From the NCBI RefSeq assembly GCF_964275005.1, contig NC_092693.1, forward strand, positions 18,789,706 to 18,853,705: a DNA stretch of 64,000 bases, written 5' to 3'. The position numbers were made by a program, and so were the translations under genes. The notes below the pieces were generated by a model. That model worked only from the letters and a program-made list of their open reading frames with translations, searched no databases and was not told the DNA's origin. The stretch comes from Diadema setosum (Eukaryota > Echinodermata > Echinoidea > Diadematoida > Diadematidae). Shown in pieces: positions 11,616-22,242 of this stretch (positions are counted from its first letter, which is position 1; every line of letters starts with the position of its first letter).

Positions 11616-14600
11616 GAACAGTACAGAAAGCCATAACAGGGCAGAAAAATTCAGGCTTTTCAGGCTGTGTATTCAATCAGCAGCCAGTGAAGGTGAATAT
11701 GCCTTAACCCTTTGCAAACTGATATCTTAAAATGTCATTGATAATGTACAGGGTATCCTTGCTTTCAGCTGTGATGGAGGTGATGACTCTCCCTCTGCTG
11801 CTTACAGGTTCCCCTGAGTACCATCGCACAAAAGAGGGTCTGCTGCTTGTTCTGTGAGTCTGGACTCTTCAGCATGTGCGTGACCGTCGACAAACGCGGC
11901 TATTGCCCCGGAGAGTCCATCTTGATCACCGTCGAGCTCAGCAACCGAACATCCAGAGACATTTCTTCCCTGTCCGCTGTCTTGACTCAGGTATTTTGAT
12001 GAAACCAAAACCCTGGCAAAATGTCTATCATATGGCAAATCAAGCAGTGGCAGGGCAACAAAATATCCCTCTCCCTAACAATGGGTGTATGTCTGGCACA
12101 CTGGTTAATTAAAAGTTATGTTCAGTATTTTGTCACATAACCTTATATTAAGAATTATGAGTATAAAGTCCAGATATTTTGTCATTCTATGAATCACTTG
12201 ATATTGTTGTTGATTGCTGTGACATTTTCACAAAGTTTCATTCTCTAAAGCATCACACAAACTAAACACACATACTTCATGAGTGGGACTGCATTTGCAT
12301 ATGTCTATGCATTGTTGTCAGACATAATTTCATTTGGAGCATTTCTTCCTGACAATAAATTAGAAGAAAATTCAAAGTGCTTTCCACACATTTCTGCATT
12401 ATATTGCTCACAATACTTAGAAATGTCATTTTGCAATGACATGGGTCCATCATATGTAGTGGACCTCTGTACCCGCTGGTCAAAACAATGACCATTCAGA
12501 TGCTTACTTCTTCGAGCCTGTAATGCCATATAGAGTACCGGTATGTGCAATGTTGTGAATCCCAGTAGTTGTCTGTTGTGTTTTATAATAATTATGTAAA
12601 TTACACACTAAATCTGTGTGCAATGTTGATTTAATATGCCAATGTGTGTGTCATGAAGGAGGGCTTAGCTAATTTAGAGCCTTTCTACAGTGTATTCCTA
12701 CATTGTGTGATTATCAGCCTAGTGCCTAGCCAGTGTCGACATAACATATCCAGTTACCAGTGAATATAGTGCATGGTTTAACCCTTTAGCAACTGAAGAT
12801 TCTGTACATAATTGGCCTGTTGTTCCCTGGAAGGTATAGCAATATTGCTCTCATTTTGACACCTTTCTAAATTATGTAAAATAGCTCACAACATGTTTAT
12901 TATTGTTTATTATAAGTTATGTTTGTTTGAAAGCCTATTAAGATTTTACAAAGAGACTTAATTGTGTGTCACAGAAGTAATTCTGACATACCTTTGTTGA
13001 CCTTTGACCATTCAAATTATAATTATATATTCTATGTGAAAATGCTAAAAATGGTACAGCATACAACTAAAAAAAAAAAAGCAGCGAACGGGTGGCTTTG
13101 GGCATTTTAGTGAGTAGTAAGACGGGCTTCAGTGACTTATGGGTTAATTACTGTTCACCATGTTTCTGCCATTATTGATGCTGCTAGCATGATGATATGA
13201 AAAGAACATTTGAATAAGTTCATACATGTCGTTTGATCTCACCTTCATGTACACACACCCACAGCATGCTGAGTACAATGCCACCAATACGCGTGAAGCG
13301 GTGATGACCATCGATACAGTGATTGCAAAGATCAAATTCGAGGGCTATAATGCACATGCGACAGTGACCTTTGACCGCACGCCAATGCTGATCCCCCCGG
13401 TTCCTGCCAACGACTTCGATGCGTGCGGCAACATCAATGTCGAATACAATCTCAAGGTATGCATGATATTTCAATAAATTTAAGATACTAGATGAAAATG
13501 AAGCTACATTTGTAGAGTAGTGATGCATTTTTTATGCCTCCGCCACGAAGTGGTGCTGGAGGCATTATGTTTTCGGGTTGTCCGTCCGTCCGTCCTTCCT
13601 TCTGTCCGTCTGTCCTTCCGTCCGTAGGTAATGAATTTTGTGGACAGCGTAACTAAAAAACCGTGTGAGATATCCTAATGAAACTTGGCAGGTATATGTA
13701 TGAGGGGGTGAAGTTGTGCCTATCAACTTTTGGGTGCACATGCTCAAGGTCAAAGGTCAAAAGGTCAAGGTCAAATGTTTAAAATTTCACCATTTCTATG
13801 CAGTGCCTGAAGATATTTTCTTGAAACTTAGTGTATACATGTATTACTCAATTAAGATTCTCTGGTGAAAATTTGGGGTCATGAGGTCAAAGGTGAAAAG
13901 GTCAAGTAAAAATGTTAAAATTTCACTTTTTTCTCCGTATCTTGGAAATTGTTCAAGGTGTCTTCATGGAACATAGTATATATGCATGTACTGACTGGCA
14001 GTGGTTATCTAGGGAATTTGGTGTTCATGGGGTCAAAGGTCAGGGGTCAGAGGTCAAGGGCAATACTTCAAAATTTTACTATTTCCCATATATTTATGCA
14101 ATGCCAGCAGGATTATTTTTTTTTTAACTTGGTGTATGCATGTATAACCCAATAGAGATTCTCTGGGATTTTTTTTTTTTTTTTTTTTGCCAAGAAGGTC
14201 TAAGGTCAAAAGGTCAAAGATCAAGTGAAAGTGCTGAACTTACTTCTTTCTCCATATCTCGGAAGTGGCTCAAGTTATCTTGAAATTTAGTACATGTTCT
14301 GCCTGACAGTGATTCTCTTATGACTTTTAGGGTCAAAGGCCTGATGAATATGATAACAATTTACTGCTCAATACAGAAATTGCACTTTTTCTCCATACCT
14401 TGAAAATTACTCAATGCATTAACTTATGAAAGGGTCAAAGTCAAGTTAAAGTTCTTAAATCCCCAAATACATGCTCTCCTATTCATCCAATTAAACATAG
14501 GTCAAGGAGGGTGAACATTCAACACATTTGTGACAAACATGTCATTTTGATATTTTGCCAATTTTGTGAAAATGTAATCACACATTGTCCACATGTACTA

Positions 14601-17600
14601 TAGACCTATTAGGAGAATCATGCATTATGGCGGAGGCATACCAGTCGCCATAGCGACATTTCTAGTTATCTCAAGGTCTGCATGATATTTCAATAAATTC
14701 AAGATACTAGATGAAAATGAAGCTACATTTGTAGAGCAGGGATACATTTTTTAGTATCTCAAGTATTTGATGAGCTCACATTTCATAAATATCTCTGTAT
14801 TCTAAAGGCAAATGGTATCAAATTGATATGACACAAGTTGAACTGCACAGCGGGAAGACATTATTTAAAGGGATGGTATAGTGCTGGTTGAGATGAGGAT
14901 TATACTTTTAATTTTTGCAAGATACTTAGAAATCACTTTGTGAAATGTTGAAGAGCATACAATTCTATGAGGAATTCGAATTTTATTTGATGAAAATCGG
15001 TTTTGAAATGACCGAGATATCAAAAAAACAGTAAAACAAAAAAATCCTAATAAAAGATGGGTCCCACCTTCTATTAGGGTCACTTCGATTTAGATATCTC
15101 GGCCATTTCAAAACCAAACTTCATCAAATAAGCTTTGAATTCCTCTTTGAATGACATGCTCTTTCACATTTTGTAAGAGGTTTCTCATTATCTTAAAAAA
15201 AAAAAAAAAATGATCATCGAAAAACATTAGAAACATGAAGTCCCATCCCATCTCAAACTATATCATCCCTTCAATAGGTGAAGTGCTGGGGGAGTACAGC
15301 AATGCAACCTATTTCTTACCATTGCCTGTCACATGCCATTTTACTCAATTCAGTTGACAGTACAATATAGTAGAACATGCTTCTGTTTTATTTGTGTGTT
15401 GCCCCTTGCTGGTATTGCAGTTTTGCACAGTAATTTTCACCACACACCAGGAATTGGAGTAGATTTCATTTGCTTCTCCCAGCTGTATTGGTGTGGTGAT
15501 CCACAATGCCACCTGTTTCTATCCAGAGGTGTATGATAGTACCAGTATGCCATGTCCATGCTGGTATAATAGTGGCCAGCAACATGTGCTGACTGTACAG
15601 CAGAGATGGCTATTACAAAATATGATAATCCTACACATGATGGTATTATGTTCCTGCAATAATACAGTGTTTTGGATCCATAATTGTGTGCTAGGAAAGC
15701 TTTCCCCAAAGTGTGATTGTAGTTGCTCTTGAGTGAGCCCTTCCAAACTTAGTAAACTGTATCTGACAATGGCATGTGGAATCAGTGGAACATTTTTTTT
15801 TTTCCAAAGCTAAGCTTAAACTGCTAACAGAAAAGGCAGTGAAGAGTTTTGGTATGTTTCTGTATTTCTTCTATGATTTCCCTGTGCCTGGGATACATTT
15901 AGACTGTAGAATAAAGGAGAGAAAATGTTATCATGTAAGTAAAACATTACACTAAAGCTTTACATAGAGTCTCGCAGATTGTGACTGATGTCCTGGCTAA
16001 GATGTGGCTTTCGTTCTAATAAATGTTCCCATCAGGATGTCTAGAGTGTCAACACAGTGTTACCTTTCTTCATGTACATGTATTTTGCTGCTCCTGTTTT
16101 AACTCATACAGGTAAAGGCAAGACTCTGTGGGTCACCCTCATCAGTCATAGTGAAGCATCCAATAACCATAGGAACTGTACCTGCTCTCCCCGATCAGCC
16201 AGGACCTTCCATTCCTCCAGCAGTGCTGCCAGTGCAGTCTTCAGCCCACCAAGCATACCCTCCAGCTCATCCTGGGGTGCCCCAAGCCGGGTACCAGCCC
16301 CAGGCAGTGGGACCTCCGCAAGGGTACCCGCCATCAAATGTGGCTCCATCGCATGGGTACCTCCCGCCGGAGGTGACAATGCAAGGAGGGTTTGCCCCAT
16401 CCCAAGCTGCTGTGCCGGCAGGGAACTTACCGTCACAGGTCAGAGCACAGGTCCATTTTGACCCGCAGATGGGTTTGTTGACTCAGATGCAGCCGGGATT
16501 CCAGCCACCTTCACAGATGGGGCCCCAAACCCAGTTTCAACCACAGCAAGGGTACCCCACACCCCAGCAGTGCCAGGACGAGCCAAACATACCACCACCG
16601 GACTATATCTCTGTGATGCAGGGTGAAAAGGGAACATGTATTGGTGCTGCATCATTGCCCAGTCAGCCCCAGGTTTCAGGTGTGACATGCAGTGACCAGA
16701 GATGTAAGAGTTCAAATTTGGTCTGATTTCAGATTTTTTTTTTTTTTTACTCTGCCCATAATCCACTTTTCAGACTTTTGTTTTTTTCACTTCAAATGCA
16801 TTGAAACATTCACAGTTTAGAATGCACTCAGACCTTTTTTTTTTTTTTTTCATACAGAAATTTCAGATTCTTTTCTGCATGTACTCTCACACTCCTGAGT
16901 GACTTGATCGGAGACTAGTCACCAAATCTTCCCTCCTTAATAATCATATCTTTTGTAATATGTCATTACCTGAAATGCAGACATTTTGCTCATGTAATGA
17001 GTTGGGAAAACAATGCAATTTGCCAAGGGATTCTCAGTAAAGCCTGTTGCGTATAATTATGACTGTTCATGCTCGCTCTGATGATGTTAGCATTGACTCC
17101 TTTAAAGGACAAGTTCACCTTCATAGACATGTGGGTTGAGTGAATGCAGCAAGGAACACATCAATGACATTTTGAGGAAAATCGGACAATCTGTTCAAAA
17201 GTTATGAATTTTTGAAGTTTCTGCTCACTCAAGGCTGGATGAGAAGACTACTATAGCTTGTGATGTCACATGTGTACAACAATATAAAGAAAGAATAAAG
17301 AAAATTCAACATATTTTCACTTTTCTCGCATAGCAAAAGAACACTTGACTTCTCTCTTTCAGAAGGCAGGGGGAATAATATCACCCTCAACATATGTGAG
17401 TTACAAGTCGAAGAAATGTGCACTTTATTAAAGGGAAGGTAAACCCAAAGCGCAATGTGGATTGAGTGAAAGCAGCAACATTAGTAGAACACATCAGTGA
17501 AAGTTTGAGGAAAATCGGACAATCGATGCAAAAGTTATGAATTTTTAAAGTTTTGGTGTTGAAACCGCTGGATGAGGAGACTACTAGAGGATATGACGTA

Positions 17601-18887
17601 TGAGTGGACAACAATACAAAGAAAATATAAAGGAAATTCAACAAAAATTCACTTTTCTAGAATTATGAAAGAGCAATGGACCAGCCTCTTTCAGAAAGCA
17701 GGGGGAATAATTGCTACCCCTAACATATGTCAATGTCAAGTTGATGGAATTTGTAATTTTCATGAAAAATGGATTTTTGTAGAATTTTCTTTATATTTTC
17801 TTGGTATTGTTGTCCACTCATACGTCATAACCTCTAGTAGTCTCCTCGTCCAGCGGTTCCAACACCAAAACTTTAAAAATTCATAACTTTTGCATCGATT
17901 GTCCGATTTTCTTCAAACTTTCACTGATGTGTTCTACTAATGTTGCTGCTTTCACTCAATCCACATTGCTCTTGGGGTTTATCTTCCCTTTAAAAAAGTG
18001 GAGTTTTGTGAAATTCTCTTTTTATTTTCTTTATATTGTTGTACACATATGACATCATACACTGCAGTAGTCTTCTCATCCAGCAGTGACTGCGCATATA
18101 CTTTAAAAAATCATAACTTTTGAATGGATTGTCTGATTTTCCCCAAACTTTCACTGATGTGTTCTTCTAATATTGTTGCATTCACTCAATCCACATGTAT
18201 GTGAAGGTGGACTTGTCCTTTAATAAGCGAAATAGCGAAAATAGCAAAAATATGTTATCCATAATGCACACATTTAAAAAGTTAAACTTTTAAGGTTGAT
18301 CTATGCAACAGAAGTTCTTGTGACAGCAGCATGTGGATTTCTGCTCACAAAATGCAATCAATTGACATATATGCTAATGTGTCTCTTATTTTGTACATCT
18401 GCACTCATTTTTATATGTTCTGTTATATGTTTTGTAAGACAATCTAATGGAAAGTGTCGATACAGGAGCTCTCTAAAGTTGCAGTGCTCACATATTTTGA
18501 AATGTGAGACTTATATATCTGTAATGTCATATGTTGTGTGTGTGCATTTGAGTGATTGATTTGCTGTGTTTGCCCATTCTTTGCATGTTCATAGTTGCAG
18601 CACAGCAATGGCCGACACCGCATTTCAGACCAGCTTCATCGGGTGAAGAAACCATTGTTGGCAAGGCCTACTACTTTGGTACCATGAGGTATGCACCCAA
18701 GTACCCGTACTACTCAATTGGCACCAGCAGTCAGGAGCAGGCACCGGTCACTGCACAGTCACAGCTTCAGCAGCAGCACCAGTTTGCCTCCAACCCCTTC
18801 CAGCAACCGCCGGTCATGCCCACGGCACCGGCAGAGGAAATCAGAATGCTGGAAGGTCTGCCCACTGAGACAACAACATTTTTGTAG
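7298..18887 (+). CDS. Arrestin-domain-containing protein (alpha-arrestin, ARRDC-like), seven exons
   Basis: The joined exons 7298-7418, 9863-10000, 10381-10619, 11808-11990, 13265-13456, 16112-16679 and 18601-18887 give 575 residues with every junction in frame. Residues 1-166 form the arrestin N domain (MGKLQAFELVLDD start, AGNHTFPFQLTLP, YYLTAVIERP, NMNSIPS). Residues 167-315 form the C domain (RVCCLFCESG, KRGYCPGESI, INVEYNLKVKARL, HPITIGTVP). A long Pro/Gln/Gly-rich tail follows, with a PPDY motif near 453-456 and YAPKYPYY at 511-518. In known alpha-arrestins, PPxY motifs recruit Nedd4-type ubiquitin ligases to membrane cargo, and that adaptor role is inferred here. ATG 7298 has A at -3 and G at +4; another in-frame ATG lies at 7289 and a stop at 7232. 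Vertebrate ARRDC proteins are usually 400-450 residues, so this tail is long. I cannot say which ARRDC subtype it matches. Confidence 0.9.
7780..8395 (-). mobile_element. LINE reverse transcriptase C-terminal fragment in intron 1
   Basis: On the minus strand, two frames together give the typical end of a non-LTR retrotransposon ORF2. The pieces are LEMVQRRAARFTLGD, then MLHSLKWQSLAEKRAQLK and MLYRILRQL, then SFFPNVICFWNQLP. A frame change near 8130 and internal stops show it is dead. The pattern fits the Jockey/CR1/L2 type. It lies antisense inside intron 1 of the arrestin gene. Confidence 0.8.
8702..9259. mobile_element. TTAA-flanked MITE, family D, copy 1
   Basis: The ends are TTAAAGGTAGGGGATACC and GGGATTCCCTACCTTTAA, bounded by TTAA. 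A near-identical full copy lies at 49,169-49,728, which suggests recent mobility of this family. It has no coding capacity. It is in intron 1 of the arrestin gene, directly after a poly-T/poly-G run. Confidence 0.8.
9727..9800. repeat. (TA)n microsatellite before exon 2
   Basis: A near-perfect TA dinucleotide run ends about 60 bp upstream of the exon 2 acceptor. Length polymorphism there could affect splicing, but nothing in the sequence shows that it does. Confidence 0.9.
9863..10000 (+). CDS. Arrestin gene exon 2
   Basis: The acceptor is TTCTTGCAG and the donor is ACTG|GTGAGT. The 138-nt exon is phase 1-1. It encodes GLKVECKGKARTYWTKE through KVQSTLWGIT. The strand-turn WTKETEEND corresponds to the WTE segment of ARRDC2-4 family members. 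Confidence 0.88.
10381..10619 (+). CDS. Arrestin gene exon 3
   Basis: It encodes the end of the arrestin N domain, including LAAGNHTFPFQLTLP and GWVRYYLTAVIERPW, and ends TCTTT|GTAAGT in phase 0. Two acceptors lie six bases apart (AG at 10379-10380 and 10385-10386). Either keeps the frame, adding or removing Val-Ser. Confidence 0.88.
10709..11073. mobile_element. Foldback MITE in intron 3
   Basis: The left end CAGGGTGGTCCA and the right end TGGACCACCCTG are perfect inverted repeats. Internal arms around GCAACATGCTNAAAT also pair. CAGGGTG termini are typical of mariner-like elements. It is non-coding. Confidence 0.65.
11320..11482. mobile_element. Short MITE with CAGGGCTCCATTTCATAAA end
   Basis: The ends resemble the GGGGCCCGTTTCATAAA class found again at 33,773, 34,771 and 46,586. 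The interior has the same AGCCAATCAG segment, and the right end reads TTTATGAAATGTGGTCCAG. Frames open across it on both strands are not genes. Confidence 0.5.
11512..11612. repeat. (TA)n followed by (T)n
   Basis: A TA microsatellite of about 65 bp runs straight into about 33 T residues, then ACAG. The long T run followed by ACAG looks like a splice acceptor. The frame that follows shows no arrestin similarity. Confidence 0.85.
11681..11692 (+). CDS. Possible 12-nt arrestin microexon (QPVK)
   Basis: Twelve bases between CAATCAG and GTGAAT encode Gln-Pro-Val-Lys in phase 0, which fits the phase 0 junction between exons 3 and 4. The result would read SIPSVF-QPVK-VPLSTIA. Many alpha-arrestins carry a Pro-Val pair between the LNxxP segment and the CCxxC segment. 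The acceptor has a poor pyrimidine tract and competing AGs nearby. Joining exons 3 and 4 directly is also in frame, so this exon is optional or wrong. Confidence 0.35.
11808..11990 (+). CDS. Arrestin gene exon 4
   Basis: The acceptor is CTGCTTACAG and the donor ACTCAG|GTATTT. The 183-nt exon is phase 0-0. It opens the arrestin C domain with RVCCLFCESG, then VTVDKRGYCPGESI and SLSAVLTQ. These correspond to the CCWFCTSG and RKGYTPGESI segments of ARRDC3. Confidence 0.9.
13265..13456 (+). CDS. Arrestin gene exon 5
   Basis: The acceptor is CACCCACAG and the donor CTCAAG|GTATGC. The 192-nt exon is phase 0-0. It encodes strands of the C domain, with MLIPPVPANDFDACGNINVEY matching the IPPVSPSxLxxCxIIRVEY pattern of the family. 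The last bases of the exon, its donor and about 77 bp of intron recur at 14,668-14,753, after a mobile element. Confidence 0.9.
13449..13534. repeat. 86-bp flanking duplication, left copy
   Basis: This segment starts eight bases before the end of exon 5 and runs to the first base of the mobile element. It recurs at 14,668-14,753 with a handful of differences. The left copy holds the donor in use, GTATGC. Confidence 0.85.
13534..14665. mobile_element. Family E element, copy 1 (Helitron/Helentron-like, non-autonomous)
   Basis: The 5' end ATGCCTCCGCCACGAAGTGG can form a hairpin with the following GGAGGCAT. A CCGT/CTGT-rich stretch follows at about 13,578-13,625, then many AGGTCA repeats. Near the 3' end GGCGGAGGCAT is the inverted complement of the first 11 bases. 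After it come a GTCGC-CATA-GCGAC hairpin and CTAG. Copies lie at 35,122 and 44,026. No transposase or Rep/helicase frame is present. Confidence 0.75.
14668..14753. repeat. 86-bp flanking duplication, right copy
   Basis: It begins two bases after the CTAG end of the mobile element and repeats the end of exon 5 (CTCAAG), a changed donor (GTCTGC) and the adjoining intron. If spliced, the second GT would need the whole element in the exon, so it is presumably silent. Confidence 0.85.
14865..15274. mobile_element. TTAA-type foldback MITE, family A, copy 1
   Basis: The left end is TTAAAGGGATGGTATAG and the right end CTATATCATCCCTTCAA, so the right TTAA has decayed to TCAA. Two internal arms around TTGATGAAAATCGGTTTTGA and its complement can pair. 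Other copies lie at 26,055, 31,212 and 55,094, with partial ones at 28,905 and 32,590. Confidence 0.75.
16112..16679 (+). CDS. Arrestin gene exon 6 (end of C domain and Pro/Gln-rich tail)
   Basis: It starts after AACTCATACAG in phase 0 with VKARLCGS and VKHPITIGTVP, the last conserved arrestin strands. A low-complexity tail follows with repeated GYPP, GYQP and QPPSQM units, then IPPPDYISVM, a PPxY-type motif. The chosen donor is TTTCAG|GTGTGA at 16,680 (phase 1, matching exon 7). A second phase 1 donor at 16,623 (CAGG|GTGAAA) is possible and would drop 19 codons. If unspliced, the frame stops at 16,726 and would give a shorter isoform without the YAPKYPYY end. Confidence 0.85.
17102..18223. 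mobile_element. TTAA-type foldback MITE, family B, outer copy
   Basis: The ends are TTAAAGGACAAGTTCACC and GGTGGACTTGTCCTTTAA, bounded by TTAA. The outer element is interrupted at 17,428-17,993 by a related element. Its two halves pair with each other (GATGAGAAGACTACTA against TAGTCTTCTCATC). It lies in intron 6. Confidence 0.8.
17428..17993. mobile_element. TTAA-type foldback MITE nested inside the outer family B copy
   Basis: The ends are TTAAAGGGAAGGTAAACCC and GGGTTTATCTTCCCTTTAA, with TTAA on both sides. Long inverted arms flank the AGAAAGCAGGGGGAATAAT core. It inserted in the middle of the older 17,102-18,223 element, giving a clear relative age. A frame open at 17,572-17,886 is only the palindrome and not a gene. 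Confidence 0.8.
18601..18887 (+). CDS. Arrestin gene exon 7 (C-terminal end)
   Basis: After GTTGCAG the exon continues in phase 1 and encodes QQWPTPHFRPASSGE, then GTMRYAPKYPYYSIG, a Gln-rich stretch and the final ETTTFL before TAG. YAPKYPYY corresponds to the F/YxPRYPxY end motif known in many invertebrate alpha-arrestins. An alternative acceptor at 18,594 keeps the frame and adds two residues. Confidence 0.82.
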
Positions 18888-21800
18888 TACGGCCTTCATT
18901 TTTCCTTTCTTCTATCTTTGTCTTTCTCATTTTACTCAAGTACCAGTCAAAACTGTGGAATCCTCTGCATGTCTTGTTCAAATATGATTAGTGGTTTTGC
19001 ATGTGTGGATGCAATCTGTGTTTAGGGTAACCAAAGTCAGCAGACGATATCTACACTTACTGCTGTGATGACCAATTAGCCCTCCTCCCCCACCACCCCC
19101 CCCCCCCAAAAAAAAAAGAAATGTTGTATTGGCGTAACAGGCAATACAAAAATAGGGTAGGTAGGTCGATTTTTTTTTTTTTTTTTTTTTAAGGCAAATG
19201 ACATAGCACAATATTTTACCGCTGCACTTCGCAGTGAAGCTAACACTGTATGGCTCCACATGGTGAAGTAAAAAAAAAAAAAAAAAAAAAACTTGAGAAA
19301 ACAACTGAACATTCTTTAAAAAAAAAAATCATGGTACTATACACACAGATTCAATAAAAACAAGCGGATAAAGCGAAAATATATGAAAGTTGTGAAACTC
19401 AAATGAGAACCGGTGAAATATGAGAAAAGATGGCGACTGCACCGAAGTGATAATGATTGCAGTATCGATATCAAAGTATTGTGCTGTCATGATTCCGATA
19501 GCGAAGACTTTTTTGTTTAAATCTCAAGGGTTGGGGAAATTTTAAGGTCAGTCGTATTATGCCAATACAGCTTTTTTTTGGGGGGGGGGGGTGGGGGTGG
19601 GGGCCTTACTTAAAAGAATATCAAAGTTGATGAAAGAACATGCTGATTACATTAGATCCCCAAACACGTTTTGATGTATTTGATAAAACTTATCCACTTT
19701 GTCCCTGATTAGAAGAGTTCCATCCCCCTCTAGCTTGCTGCATTGACTCAGGGTATACATACTATAGGTGCTTTCAGTGCATCTCATTGGAATCGCTCTG
19801 AAGAAAAAAAAAAAGGCTAGACTACTCCAAAGGAAATAAAAGACCTCTACTCTGAAATCTGTTCATGTAATGATGTGACCAAGTCTAAACCGTAAAAGGG
19901 CCGGGGGGGGGGGGGGGGGGGCAGACTCTGCCCCCTCCCCGACATTTTGCGCTATAATTCTGTAATGCAAAAAGGCTTGGCATGAGGCTTCTTCAACTTT
20001 CTCAGGCAACTTTTTAGACCAAATCGCAAAACGAAATCCACCCCCCTACGGTTTTAGCAGAGCCGAAAAAAGCCTGGCCTGATTTGGGTTAATGCATGAA
20101 TAAAAAAGGCACTGTGGCATATCTTCAGGGCATTGCTATCTTATCTTCGAACACAAACAAACAAACAAATAGATACAGAGAGGACCAAAGAAGACAGATT
20201 GTTCTAGTCTGTTGTGCACTTACCCAGTGGTCTCACTATGTAACTGACTGATGGTAATATAGTCAGCTCTGCATAAGTCAAGAGCATATAATTATATCAA
20301 ACAATTGGCCAAGGCAATGAAAATAAAAAGGTCCTAAATTATGTTTTTATCCCTACGTATGTATTCCTCTGTATATGCACAATTCAAATATTGTCTAATG
20401 CAATGCTTTCTTGTCATTCTCGTCAAGATTTACCTATGTGAAGTTGACAGTTCATGTATTCTGTGTGAATTTTTTTTTTTTTTTATTCTTATGAAATCAG
20501 CCTAAAATTACTAATATATCTTTGTTTGAATCAGGTGTAAATGGATAGTACTAATACAGCAAAGACTAATTTCAGGTATCATTTATAGTGACAGATTAAA
20601 TGTGTAATACTCGCGTGTCTTTAGCACTATTAAGACATTGTCATTGTTGTGATTGGTTTGTGTGGTGGGGTTTAGATTTCAGGAACATCATATATTACAA
20701 TCATGCTGTGAAAAAAAAAAAATGACCACCAGCCTTGGATATGAACGAATTGAAATGATAATAAGTAGCAGAAAATGATGTAAAGGTTATTTGTTTCCTA
20801 GTGGGCAAAACATACCTGAATTTATTGCGTCAAAATTTTTTACTGCTGCATAGGTGTGACATGTTTGTGTCTCTTTTCCATTCTAAGAAAAGAGTCATGT
20901 TTGTTGCATGATGCTCTTATCAAGACAACCCCATTTAACACTGAAATGCAAGCTTTCTTGCTCAGTTATTGGAGTTCTTCTTCATAATTACCTTAATTAG
21001 GAAAAGGTTACAATGTCATCATGCAGCATGTGGCTGAGAGTATGAGACTATTCATGCAACCCCATTCAAACCTTGAAAAGATAATGTGTTTAAATAGTTT
21101 GAAATCAATTAGGGATTCCTTTGCTCAGCATCTTGCCACATTTCAACTGTTTTTGTTACACAAGAATACAAGCACAGTTGCCAAATCAGCTATCAAAGGG
21201 CCAATAGATTTGCACATTTTTTCTTTCGTGGGCCAAGTGTACGTGACTACCAGATGGCTCTACTCCTAGACTTTGTCTTCATAGCTCTAATTTTATAATT
21301 TTTTTTACATTTATTTTTAAGTGATCAGAAGAAACCACTCCTCACGTTGCCACAGCTTCTGAGCTGACATGCTGGTATGGATGAATGAAATGCACGGTTC
21401 TTGAAGCACAAACATTTTGTTGCTATGTGTTGCATATTTGATGCAATTTTTTACTGAATATTCAGATGTAGTAGTGATGAACATTTATGAAACTATTTAT
21501 CATCTCAGCTGCACATGGGTTTTTTTTTTATATCTGTGTAAAAGCTATGTTGTTATCTATCTTTAGTAATAAATTTGCAATGTGTTTTCAGGTTTACACG
21601 TATTTCATCTACTGTATAAGCTGTTATTTTCGCGTACAGATTTTTTTTTTTTTTTGCGAATGAAGAGGTCACAGACATTTTAACAAGAACATGACCAAGA
21701 TGTTGTTTTCACGAATTGACTTCGAAGTTATCGTATGTACATCATTAACCTAGTGCATGGCAACATTTTCATGTGTTGTTAAATTTGCGGCCCATCAGTG

Positions 21801-22207
21801 ATTCTTGAACTTCAAAAAATAAAAAATAAAACCTCGCAAAAATAACAGCTTATACATTATTTCTATATCCAGGGTTAGTTGGACAATTATCACTCTATCA
21901 TGTCTTGCCATTCTGTATGCATAGTTGGTAACATTAACATGTCTTCACTGATCGACTTTTTAATTACTTCTATATACGTTTTATGAACAAGTGAGACATT
22001 TCTGTCACTCTTTATGAAGTCCTTAAAGCTGCATTGGCCTACACAGCAATGTATATGTGGAAGTCTAGTTGCATCTGCGCTAGGAATTCACTGATCACAT
22101 ACAAATTGTACATTGTAGGAAAATGCTTGTATGAAAGCAGTTTATGGCTCATTCAAACTTTTTGTTATAGAATCATATTTTAATGTTAATATTGCAGCCA
22201 ACATACA

Positions 22208-22242
<35 letters not shown>

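Noticed and set aside
11474..11707. Possible exon after the poly-T run at 11,612 (ACAG acceptor)
   Set aside because: The phase after that acceptor gives a peptide unlike arrestins and does not join exon 4 properly. Only the 12-nt QPVK option fits.
13578..13625. Regular short repeats considered as a CRISPR-like array
   Set aside because: This is a tetranucleotide microsatellite in an animal genome, without spacers.
16057..16461. 134-codon frame overlapping arrestin exon 6
   Set aside because: It is the wrong frame over the Pro/Gln-rich exon. The frame continuing from exon 5 has the conserved arrestin strands.
17572..17886. 104-codon frame in intron 6
   Set aside because: It crosses the nested palindromic MITE, and no coding features are seen.
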